In this document: positions 22,298 to 33,036 of the stretch, in pieces
Layout of the letters: every line of letters starts with the position of its first letter
Position numbering within the stretch: the first letter of the stretch is position 1
The notes under the pieces: generated by a model
What the model saw: only the letters and a program-made list of their open reading frames with translations
The model's database searches: none
Told to the model about the DNA's origin: nothing
Position numbers and translations under genes: made by a program
Source of the DNA: Closterium sp. NIES-65
Lineage: Eukaryota > Streptophyta > Zygnematophyceae > Desmidiales > Closteriaceae
Direction: 5' to 3'
DNA: 64,000 bases
Assembly (NCBI GenBank): GCA_948144175.1
Contig: CANXME010002126.1
Coordinates: 372,001-436,000 of the forward strand

Positions 22298-25200
22298 ATG
22301 TATGTAGGCTATAGTGGGGTAGCACATATGGGGTACACCTTTCTAGGGTTGTATTTGTACCCAACTCTGACTTAGTCATTTCATTCCTGTTCACTTGTTT
22401 CACATGGTATAGAGCGGGTCCTTCCTTAGGACCGTTTTTTTTTGGGCCCACCGAAGCGCGCCCCGAGGCGCGCCTTTTTTTAGCGACCCCTCGGGTCGCC
22501 ATTTCCCTCGCGGCCCCGCTGTCCCTCAGACGCGGCCCCGCCACCCCTCCTGGTCGCGGCCCCGCCGCCTGCTTGACGCGGCCCCGCCGCCTCCACTGAC
22601 GCGGCCCCGCCGCCGGCTCTGACGCGACCCTGCCGCCCGCTTCATCGCGGCCCCGCCGCCTGCTTGACGCGGCCCCGCCGCCTCCACTGACGCGGCCCCG
22701 CCGCAGGCTCTGACGCGGCCCTGCCGGCCCGCCGCTGCACCCTACGGCCCGCCGCTGCACCCTACGGCCCGCCGCCTCACCTGACGGCCCCGCCGCTGCA
22801 CCTGCCGGCCCGCCGCTGCACCTTCCGGCCCGCCGCTGCACCCAGCGGCCCGCCGCTTCACCTGACGGCCCCGCCGCTGCACCTGTCGGCCCGCCGCTGC
22901 ACCCTACGGCCCGCCGCCTCACCTGGTCGGCCCGCCGCTGCACCCTACGGCCCCGCCGCTGCACCTGCCGGCCCGCCGCTGCACCGGTCGACCCGCCGCT
23001 GCACCTGACGGCCCCGCCCCTGCATCTCCCGGGAGCCGAGCCGCCCAACGCCGAGCCGCCCGGGACCCGAGCCGCCCTGCCGCCGAGCCGCCCGGGAGCC
23101 GAGCCGCCCTGCACCCGAGCCGCCCTGCCGCCGAGCCGCCCGGGAGCCGAGCCGCCCTGCGCCCGAGCCGCCCAGCCGCCGAGCCGCCCAGCCGCCGAGC
23201 CGCCCAGGAGCCGAGCCGCTGTGCACCCGAGCCGCCCGGTCGCTGAGCCGCCTTTCTGCAGAGCTGCACGACCTGCCCTGCCTGGTGAGCACAGTCCCAC
23301 TGACACTGCGAGCTCTTTCCCTACTGCTTGCACTGCGTCGCTGTCGTCGCCATGGCTACCCCTAGTGTCCTAGCTTTTGACGCTGAGGGTCGCGCCATTG
23401 ATTTTGAGGTCTGGTTAGACGACCTGCAGCTGTTCTTACAGTGCGACAGGGCTGACGACCTTTCTCTCTTTGACCTCACCTCTGGCGCCTCTCCTCCTCC
23501 TGCTGCTGATGCTGATCCCACTGTCCGCTCTCAGTGGGCCACCCGCGATGCTGCTGCACGTCTTGCTGTGCGTCGCCACCTCCCTACCTCTGAGCGTGCG
23601 CACTTTAGTCAGTACAAGAGTGCTCAGACCTTGTACGACGCTGTAGTTGCGCGCTACTCCTCCCCTGCCACTGCTGCACTGAGCCGTCTCATGCTTCCCT
23701 ACCTCTTTCCTGACCTCTCTGCCTTTCCCACTGTTGCTGACCTCATTACGCACCTCCGCACTAGTGACACTCGCTACCGCGCCGCCCTTCCTGCTGAGTT
23801 CTGCGCTAAGAACCCACCCCCCATGTACATCGCTCTCTACTACGTAGTCGCGCGCCTCCCTGACTCCCTTCGCGTCGTCAGGGACCACTTTCTCGCAGTC
23901 TGTCCCACCACCCTCACCGTCGACCTCCTCGAGAAGGCCCTCCTCGCAGCGGAGAAGAGCATAGTCGCTGTAGGTGCTTCTCGTGGTGACCCTCGCACCC
24001 CCATCTTTGAGGGGTGCTCTCCTTCCCCCTTGCTGCCCTCTGTTGCCTCTGCTGCTACTGCCGACCTGCTTGGTCTTGAGTCGGTCGGCGCGGCGTCTGC
24101 CCCTAGTGGGAGACGTCGCTCCAGCAAGGGCAAGGGGGGCAAGGGCGCGGGTGGAGCTGGAGGGGGCGGTGGCGGTGGCGGCGGTGGCGGCGGAGGGAGT
24201 GGGGGTGGCGGCGGGACTAGTGGCGGGGGTGGTGGTGGTGGTGGCAGCAGCGGCGGAGACGGTGGTGGTGGTGCCAGCGGTGGTGGTGGAGGCAGCGGCG
24301 GAGGTGGAGGCGGCGGAGGTGGAGGCGGTGGAGGCGGCAGCGGAGGAGGCGGTGGTGGTGGAGGAGGTGGAGCTGGTCGGGGTGGTACCCAGCAGCGTAG
24401 CGGCGGTGGTGGTGGCCAGCGCTCGCAGCGGCAGCAGCAGCAGCGCTCGCGGGACATCCCTCCGCCTCAGCAGCTTCGTGAGTGGTACGCTGGGCGTCAG
24501 AGGGGTGGGGGTACTGGTCCCTGCACCTACGTTCTTCGTTCCGGCGACCGCGCGGGTGAGCAGTGTGGGGGTGCCCACGCCACCCAGCGCTGCTTTGGCC
24601 GCCTGACGGACGCTTGGCGTCAGCAGTTCCCTGGGGCTAGTGAGATCCCTCACTGGGATGAGCTTCTCAGGGCTGGTGTAGCGATCTTTGATCTTGATTT
24701 TGATGCTATCCTTGCTGCTATGTATGCTGTGGATTATAGTGAGGAGAATGAGGGTTACCGTTGTTTCCAGCCCGACCCGGGCATTGGTACTGCTGCGCTA
24801 GGTGCTTGTGAGGCTGCTGCTCTAGGTGCCAGTGCGTCTGTGCTCTCAGGTACTGGTGAGACTGCGCTCTCAGGTACTGCGTCGTCCTCGTCCTCCCTCA
24901 CTTTCACACTTGACTCAGGGGCTTCTCGCTCCTTCTTTCGAGACCGCACTACCCTTACGCCGCTCGGCCGGCTGGTTGCGGTCTCCCTTGCTGACCCCTC
25001 TGGGGGTCCTGTCCTGTCTCACTTCTCCACTGTCCTCCCGTGTCTGGCTGCCCCTTCGGGCACCCTGTCTGGTCTGTACCTTCCCTCGTTCTCTACGAAC
25101 TTGGTGAGTGGAGCGGACCTGCAGGATGTGGGGGTTCACCAGTTCACTCCTGCGAGTCAGCGGGTGACCCACTGCACGGAGGCACGCACAGGCCGACACC

Positions 25201-28200
25201 TGGCCACGTTCTCGCGTCGGCCGGGGTCGAGTCTCTACACCCTGACCGTTGAGTCTCCTCCTGTCCCTGCGTTTGGTCAGGTGGCTGCGTCGGGTCAGGT
25301 GCTTGCTGCTGCGTCCCGGTCAGGTCCTGAGTCTGCCCCCTGTTCTTGTCGCCTCCTGTCTCACGAGACTCTCCTGTGGCACCACCGTCTTGGCCACCCC
25401 TCCTTGCCCCGTCTTCGGAGCATGGCTTCCCGTGTCCTTGTCTCTGGTCTTCCCCAGTCTCTCCCTCCTCTCCCCTCCGGGCCAGGACCTTCCTGTGTCC
25501 CCTGTGTCGAGGGTCGCCTCCGGGCTACTCCTCACTCCTCCCACTTCCCCCCGACAGAGGCTCCCCTGCAGACGCTTCACATGGATGTGTGGGGCCCAGC
25601 CCCCGTCCGTGGGCAGGGTCACGAGCGCTACTTCCTGTTGGTGGTTGACGACTACTCGCGTTACACCACAGTCCTCCCCTTGCGCAGCAAGGGTGCGGTC
25701 ACTGAGGTGCTGATCGACTGGATCCGCGAGGCTCGTCTCCAGCTCAGGAAGAGCTTCGGCTCGGACTTTCCTGTTCTGCGTCTGCACTCGGACAGAGGCG
25801 GAGAGTTCTCTTCTCGCCTTCTGCGGGACTACTGTCGTGCACGGGGGATTCGCCAGACCTTCACACTTCCGAACTCACCACAGCAAAATGGGATTGCTGA
25901 GCGCCGCATTGGCATGGTCATGGATGTCGCTCGTACGTCCATGATGCATGCGGCTGCCCCCCATTTTCTGTGGCCGTTTGCGGTGAGGTACGCGGCGCAT
26001 CAGCTCAACCTTCACCCCCGGGTCTCTCGGCCTGCGATATCCCCAGCCTTGCTGTGGACGGGGAAGGTTGGCGATGCGTCTGTGTTCCGTGTCAGGGGAT
26101 CTCGGGCGTTTGTCCGCGACTTGTCTGCGGACAAGCTGTCCCCTCGTGCTGCTCCCTGTGTCTTCCTTGGCTTCCCCACTGACGCCCCAGGGTGGCAGTT
26201 TTACCACCCCTCCTCTCGTCGTATTCTGTCCTCCCAGGACGTCACATTCGACGAGTCAGTCCCCTTCTACCGTCTCTTCCCCTACCGCACTCCTTCCCTC
26301 CCCCCTCCCCCGGACTTCCTTGTGCCGGTTCCCCCCCCGGTAGACCCCCTCCCCCCTCAGGTTCCTGCCCCCTCAGGTGTGTCCCAGGTAGACGCCGTTG
26401 ACCCGGTCGAGGTTACTGGTGACTCTGGTGCTGCTGCGGGTGCTGAGCCTGGGGGTGCTGACTCTGGGGGTGCTGTGCGCGGGGGTGCTGAGCCTGGGGG
26501 TGCTACTGCTGGGGGTGTTGGGCCTGGGGGTGCTACTGCGGAGGGTGCGGAGCCTGGGGGTGCTGAGTCGGGGGGTACTGTGCCTGGAGGTGCTGGGTCT
26601 GGGGGTGCTGGGTCGGGAGCTGCTGAGCCTGGGGGTGCTGAGCTGGGAGCTGCTGAGCCTGGGGGTACTGCGTCTGGAGCTGCTCAGCCTGGGGTTTCTC
26701 CTGCTGCTGCGTCTCGCCGGGAGCCCCTCTCTCCATAGGAGCTGCGTGAGTGGTTCGCTCGCCGCTGGAGGCGTGCTGCTGAGTCAGGAGGTGCTGCTGG
26801 AGCTGGAGCTGGAGCTTCTTCGACCGTCGAGGGTGCGGGTGCTGCCGGTCCCGGAGCTGCTGGACCTGCGGGTCCTCCTGAAGCTGGAGCTGCTGAGGGC
26901 GTTGGTGCTGAGCCTACTGCTGTTGGTCCTGCCGCTGGAGGTGTGGGTGGCGCTGGTGCTGTCGCTGAGGGTGCTGGTGCTGTCCCTGCTGAGTCTGGAG
27001 CTGCCGCGCGGCCTCGGCCGTACTTCGTTCCGCTCCTGCAGCAGGTTCTTGGTCTTTCTCCTCCAGTAGAGGGTCCACCGCCTGTCCAGTCGCAGTCCCT
27101 GCTGGAGCCTTCCTCTCCACTGCCTGCTCTCTCTCCTTACACTGGTCCTACTGGAGGTCTTGCTGAGCGTCGTGAGCCTGCGTCTCGTCCCGCGTCGCCT
27201 GTTCGTGCTGCTCGCGCTAGTGGTCGCAGTTCGCGTCAGCGTCCTCCTCCTGTCCCTGGCACGCACCGGATGTCTTTGCGTCCGTCCACTGCTCCTCTGC
27301 GCGCCCCTTTGCCTTCTCCTCCTGAGTCCTCTCTTCCTGCACTTGCCGACCCTGAGTCGGACTCTCTTCGTGCTGCCAGTCCTACTGTCACGCGTCTGCT
27401 TGCTACTGTCGTCACTGACCCCTCTTTTGAGTCCACTGCTGCGTCTGCTCTAGTCGCTGAGCTCGTCGACTTCGCTGCTCGCTATCGTCTCGACTACGCT
27501 GCTCGTCTTGTTGCTGAGTCTGCGTCTGTCTGTCCTCCGTCCGTCGGGGGTGAGTGTGCTCTTGGCACGGACGTCCTAGAGGACAGGCAGGAGGAGTTCC
27601 AGTGTCTAGTGGCTGCTTCACCTCATCTCGCGTCTGTACAACTTGCCCCTGAGGGAGACCCGGATGCACTAGACATCCCGACTCCGCGTTCTTACGCGGA
27701 GGCCGTAGAGGGTCCCTACTCCTCTCAGTGGCAGGCAGCTATGGATGCAGAGATGGCTTCCTGGAAGTCCACAGGCACCTACGTTGACGCGGTTCCCCCT
27801 CCTGGGGCGAACATCGTCAGTGGCATGTGGATCTTCAGGGTGAAGCGGCCGCCGGGCTCTCCACCTGTCTTCAAGGCACGGTACGTTGCTCGTGGCTTCA
27901 GTCAGCGGCAGGGAGTTGACTACTTTCAGACCTTCTCTCCCACCCCGAAGATGACTACTCTTCGGGTGCTGCTGCACATAGCCGCTCAGGGCGACTACGA
28001 GCTTCACTCTCTCGACTTCAGCACTTCGTTCTTGCAGGGTAGCCTGCACGAGGAGATCTGGCTTCGCCGTCCACCTGGCTTCACTGGGAATTTCCCTCCT
28101 GGCACCCAGTGGAGCCTCCGACGGCCAGTCTACGGTCTCCGCCAGGCACCGCGTGAGTGGCACGACACACTGAGGACTACGCTTGCGGCTCTTGGGTTTG

Positions 28201-29460
28201 CTCCTTCTTCTGCTGACCCGTCGCTGTTTCTTCGCACCGACACTTCCCTGCCGCCGTTCTATATCCTCGTGTACGTCGACGACTTGGTCTTTGCCACAGC
28301 GGACACTGCTGGACTCGCCTACGTGAAGTCCGAGCTGCAGAAGAGACACACGTGCACAGACCTGGGTGAACTGCGCAGCTACCTTGGCTTGCAGATCACT
28401 CGGGACAGAGCACGCCGCACCATTACCTTGACTCAGTCACACATGGTGCAGCAGGTCCTTCAGCGCTTCGGCTTCACGTACTCCTCGCCTCAGGCCACTC
28501 CTCTGCCTACTCGCCACTCACTCTCAGCTCTGCCTTCGGATGAGTCCGTAGAGTCGAGTGGTCCGTATGCAGAGCTTGTTGGCTGCCTCATGTACCTGAT
28601 GACCTGCACACGACCTGACCTTGCATACCCTCTGAGCATTCTTGCACGCTATGTTGCTCCTGGGAGACACAGACCGGAGCACATGGCTACAGCGAAGAGG
28701 GTATTGCGCTACCTGTGCAGTACGTCGGGCATGGGGCTAGTGCTTGGAGGGCGGAGTCCAGTGGTCCTTACCGGCCACGCGGACGCTTCTTGGGCTGACG
28801 ACCAGGCTACGCAGCGGTCGTCACAGGGTTACACCTTCAGCCTTGGTTCCGGCTCTGTCTCGTGGCGGTCTACTCGCTCGTCCTCGGTTCTCGGCTCCAG
28901 TTGTGAGGCTGAGATCTACGCCGGGGCCATGGCTGCACAGGAGCTTCGCTGGCTCACCTACCTGCTGACTGACCTTGGAGAGCCGCCTCGTTCTCCTCCA
29001 GTGCTGTACGTAGACAACAAGGCCATGCTGGCCTTGTGTCGAGAGCAGCGCTTGGAGCACAGAACGAAGCACATTGCTCTCCGCTACTTCCTTGCTCGTG
29101 AGCTGCAGCAGCGTGGTCAGTTGCGACTTGCGTACGTGGCCTCTGAGGCCAACACTGCTGATGTGTTCACCAAGGCACTCGCGCCTTGTGACCATCAGCG
29201 CTTTTGCACCCAGCTGGGTCTTGTACCTGTCTTGCCTCACTTGCTCTCCTCTTGACTTCACTTGTACTGTGACATATATATATACCTGCTCTTGCTTGTC
29301 TAGTTTTATATATATGTCTGTACTCCTGCATGTGAACTGGCCTCTGGCCCTGCTCTTGTGCTCGGACTGTGTGGTGACTTTGTGATCCACCCTGAGCTTG
29401 CTTTGCTTGACTGGTCTTGTGACCCCTTGTTCTCCCCCACTTAGCCAACTTTTCTAGAGC
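22298..29460 (+). mobile_element. Copia-type LTR retrotransposon 1
   Basis: Parts in order: a possible short 5' LTR ending near 22405, a primer-binding-like TGGTAT at about 22408, a repetitive leader, gag from about 23352 with a UBN2-like region and a very Gly-rich segment (24150-24400), aspartic protease near 24905 (LDSGAS), pre-integrase HRLGHP near 25380, integrase about 25570-26280, a Gly/Ala/Pro repeat hinge, reverse transcriptase about 27730-28500 (YVDD) and RNase H about 28740-29250. The domain order is that of Copia. The body looks mostly whole with about one break. I could not find a matching 3' LTR, so the right end is approximate and age cannot be read from LTRs. Confidence 0.85.
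22500..23265 (+). repeat. Three blocks of GC-rich minisatellite in the Copia 1 leader
   Basis: Between the primer site and gag lie three different repeat blocks. One uses GACGCGGCCCCGCCGCC units (about 22500-22740), one uses GGCCCGCCGCTGCACC units (about 22735-23000), and one uses GAGCCGCCCGGGAGCC units (about 23035-23265). Together they fill nearly the whole leader with over 75% GC. Confidence 0.85.
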
Positions 29461-29685
29461 TCTGGGGCCCCACTATGATCATTTCCCTATAACACTGGAT
29501 CAGTAACTTGTGAGATAAACCCAATGAGAAGTAATTGTAATGTGTCAATTCTTACAGAGCCAATATTGTGTACAAACAAAGAGAACGTTGTGTACAGCCA
29601 AACCTACCGTTCATTGATAGCAGAAATTCATAGCAGGTGAGCTTTGACAAAGGAATACGGACTACTCAAACAAAGCAGCCATATT

Positions 29686-30905
29686 CTAGTCGTCTACTTT
29701 GTTGACAAATATATTGTCAGCCATAGCAACAAGGCCCATAATCAGAGCCCTGTCTACATTGGGCTTGATATGCACCACGTATGTCTGAGCCGCCAAGAAA
29801 GCACCTGCAGCATCAAACTTACGGTCCACCTTTGCCAAAATACGGCCGCTGGAGGTGGTAATCTGCATGCGGAGGTAAGGAAAGTGAGAAAAAAATGAAA
29901 AATTATCGCAAATGTGGTTCATGTCAAGCCCAATGGTGTTTTTTTTTTGCAGAAGGCCAACTTTTTGAAGTGGTTTTACTCCCAAATGCTGGTAAACAGA
30001 GCACGGACGAACATTCTTGCAAGTCAGTGATGCAGGTGAGGATGCAAGGACACATGTCAAGAACTCAGCTCAGAAATCTAGACAGACAAACACAGTGTTT
30101 TCAGGTGATACGGAATAATTGAGAAGATAGACAATGGAAGGACATACGTTGAAGTCGTACTGAACAAAATCGCCCTTGAGAATGATGTCAGGATTATCAG
30201 TTGACGTGTTCCCTTTCAGGAAAACCTGAGCATAAGTCAGCAGTCACAATTGCATGGAATAGGAAGGAAAACAAAACAATTCTGAGGATACAATGTACCT
30301 AGTTGCAATGTAGGTCGTGTTTACAAAAATGAACTCTCACTTCAGGCCAGGGTACAATGTACCTAGTTGCAACAACCCCCCAATCACCTTCCATGCTGAT
30401 CACTTACATGTTACTAGCTATGAAACAAATGTGTTAGAAACTCACATTGAGAATGGGAGACCAGGTGAGGATGACTTTCTTGGCGGTGAGTAGCGCGTGG
30501 TCGGGATCCGGGTCGGCGCCAGCGCAGAGGTATGTGGTGTCGCTGATAGAGAACAACTTGCTGACCATAGAGCAAACAGGCTCATCCTGGGCGTTGTAAA
30601 TGGTTTTGCGCTCCTTGATGTCCCATGCCCTGCCACAAGTTGGTGAAAAGGAGTGGAAACGCAGTGAGGATCAGTGGGAGGAGACTTGGAACGTAGTAGG
30701 TAGTAGATAAATCAATCTCACTGGGAGGAGACTTGGAACGTGGCACGTACTTATCCTCAGTTTTGAACACCAGTTGTTCCTGACCGTCGCGGATCTCGGC
30801 CTTCTCACGCAGCGACCACATCTTCTCCTTCAGTTTAAGCACCGTCTCTTCCGGCACGCAGTACTGGCTTCCCACCACCACGTACGGCTCATTTGAGTCA
30901 GCCAT
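29686..30905 (-). CDS. LURP-one-related (LOR/DUF567, tubby-like fold) protein
   Basis: Four exons on the minus strand: 30905-30751, 30629-30446, 30225-30148, 29862-29686, giving 197 residues, the usual size for LURP-one-related proteins. Start is the ATG of MADSNEPYVVVGSQYC. Recognisable family features are YVVVGSQYC near the N-terminus, KEKMWSLREKAEIRD, NAQDEPVCS and a late VHIKPNVDRAL. Members of the family adopt a tubby-like beta-barrel around a central helix. The Arabidopsis LURP1 and LOR1 are linked to defence against oomycetes, but the molecular function is not settled. Intron positions and phases are identical to those of the gene at 59970-61204, and the proteins differ at only about 5 of the first 51 residues, so the two are recent duplicates. 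The gene has no visible damage. Confidence 0.85.
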
Positions 30906-31185
30906 GGCTGGAGATGCTCGCGACGATTAGGGTGGCACTTTGACGAAAGCTCGGCTGGATCGCGATTCAGAAATGTTAGCTTGGAATCGGATGGAACGGG
31001 TGCGCGAGTAATGATGCACATTTAAAATCCTCTGAGTTGACTAGAACTATATAGACTGCGCTTATCAAGGCCTGGCTGGAAGGTGCCATGAAGCTGAGCT
31101 ATCGAACTTACGTGCACTCAATTCACTCAAGCGTTCGCGAAGTCGCCACAGGTCGCACATGGAATGTTGCACTGCGCATTGATCA

Positions 31186-31870
31186 TGCCGACAGGCGAGA
31201 GAATTGCTTCCAACCCTTGTTTGGAGATTCAGCGTTGCCCACGTGGCTACCATTTGCTCGCGTGGTTCTCAAATTCAGTGATAATTGCTCGAGTGGCCTT
31301 GCCAGTGGATTCCCACTGGCTTTTTTTAACCCGTCACATTACCCTACACGGGTTTCTATCCCTGAAACTTCTGTACTGGTTACTGCGCGATCTTCAGTAC
31401 CCAAAATCTATGTTCGTGACCCTATATGACCGCGCCTGATTGGACGCGCAATTCGAAAAAAGGCACCGTGCATATAATTGACCAATCATGCGCGGTCATT
31501 AAGGGCATTGCAGTTTATAACTGCGGAAATATATGATCGGGCATTAAAATATGATGCGCGCGACCATTAATGGCCGCGCAGGATTGGTCGATTATATGAG
31601 CGTCCAATCAGGCGCGGTCATATAGGGTCATGAACATAAATTTCGGATATAAAAGATCGCGCAATAACCGATACAGATGTTTTGAGGATAGATACCCCTG
31701 AAGAGTAATGTTCATTCTTAAAAAAAGACGTTGAGAATACCCTGGCGAGGCCACTCGAGCAATTCTCACTGAATTTGAGAACCACTCGAGCAAATGGTAG
31801 CCACGTGTGCAACAACGAATCCCCAAACAAGGGTTTGGAGCAAATCTCTCCCGACAGGCGCTTGTGACGG
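31186..31870. repeat. Fold-back (inverted repeat) element, MITE-like
   Basis: Two imperfect arms of about 330 bp (about 31186-31520 and 31530-31870) are inverted copies of each other, meeting near 31525. Shared blocks include CACGTGGCTACCATTTGCTCG, GACCCTATATGACCGCGCC and TGATTGGACGC. Flanking reading frames on opposite strands give similar peptides only because of this symmetry. No transposase is inside. It is most likely a non-autonomous DNA element or other fold-back repeat. Confidence 0.8.
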
Positions 31871-32607
31871 AAACGAGGCCACGTCATTTACGGGAATCCT
31901 AAAGCCGCGAATCGGGACGTGGTGCATTGCCGGGGAGTTATGAAAGCTGGAGACAGTGGAGCAGGATGATGAAATATGAGTGTGGTGAAAGTGTTGGTTG
32001 GCATCGCCTGGTGTTTTTACGAACGCGCTGCAGCGCTTATTCTTTGTTTTCCATTCGCCTATCAGCAACAAATAGCTGCCACAGTTCATTCAGTGCTCGC
32101 TCTCCACTGTCCTTTGTCGTTCACCGTTCTGAAACTTTCACTAATCCATTTCTTCAATACTTCACCAAGCTGCACCAGAGCACACCTGGGATCTCACCAG
32201 CGCAGCTGTTGGGACACTGCTGGAAGAGTATCTCATGGCGCGAGGTGAAGTGAGGAGGGGGAAAATGAACGGACGTACGCAGGTGTGCCAACTGGAACAT
32301 CGAACGGTGGTGATGGATGGGTGCACAAAATCTTCGAACAGCTGGTTTCGATTTTGAAGAGCCCGAAAAGACACTCGCTACGGTACAGTTCATATCAGAC
32401 AACAAAATCTACAAAAACCTCGAAACAGCAAATCTACAACACATCCTCATTCAGGTATGCTAAAAGGTTACATTTGTCTGAGAAGTTTATTCCCATTCAT
32501 TGACAAATTTGCAGCCATCGCAGGCTACACGCAGCCGTGGAACTGACTTTCTAAAACTATGGTTTGTTTTGCCAAGGTCATTGCCAGCCATTCCATTTAG
32601 TTTCTTG
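31871..32607. other. No gene recognised between fold-back element and Copia 2
   Basis: Host-like, moderately AT-rich sequence. Short reading frames exist on both strands but none shows a family motif. The last five bases (TCTTG) are the target duplication of Copia 2. Confidence 0.4.
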
Positions 32608-33036
32608 TGTTGGGAACAAATAGTATTAAGCGCCTCTGTCGTGTCGAAACTCAAGACACAAGCGAAGCAGCTCAAATCAAAGCACCGCGAGTCAACCCTC
32701 GGAGGTTAACGTAACCGCTGGAGGTTACGAGAAAGTCAAAGGTCAGCGACCTTTGACCTGACGCAGCGCGACAGCAAGGACACACAACTGACTCGACATT
32801 GAGCAGTTGCCCGAGTCGCACTGTATCGAACCGCAACAGTAAAACAGTTACAATTATGTCTCTTCATATTCTCTGTACTCATATATATATTCCTGTATAT
32901 CTTTGCTTTAATTAACTTACTTTGCCCTCACATACTAGCGCAAGGTGGTTCAAGGACTTAATTCAAACGCTTCCGCTACTACATCATTTACTCAGACTTT
33001 AACTCTACTAAAGATCCTAGGGCGTTCAGCCCAACA
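32608..33036 (+). repeat. 5' LTR of Copia 2
   Basis: 429 bp, TG...CA ends with short inverted termini TGTTGGG/CCCAACA, followed directly by the primer-binding TGGTAT. Confidence 0.95.

Noticed and set aside
29256-29480. 3' LTR of Copia 1
   Set aside because: I compared this stretch with the presumed 5' LTR before 22405 and saw no shared block, so no LTR pair or age is claimed.
31088-31887. Two similar small proteins on opposite strands
   Set aside because: Their likeness comes from the inverted repeat. No start context, splice signals or family motif supports genes.
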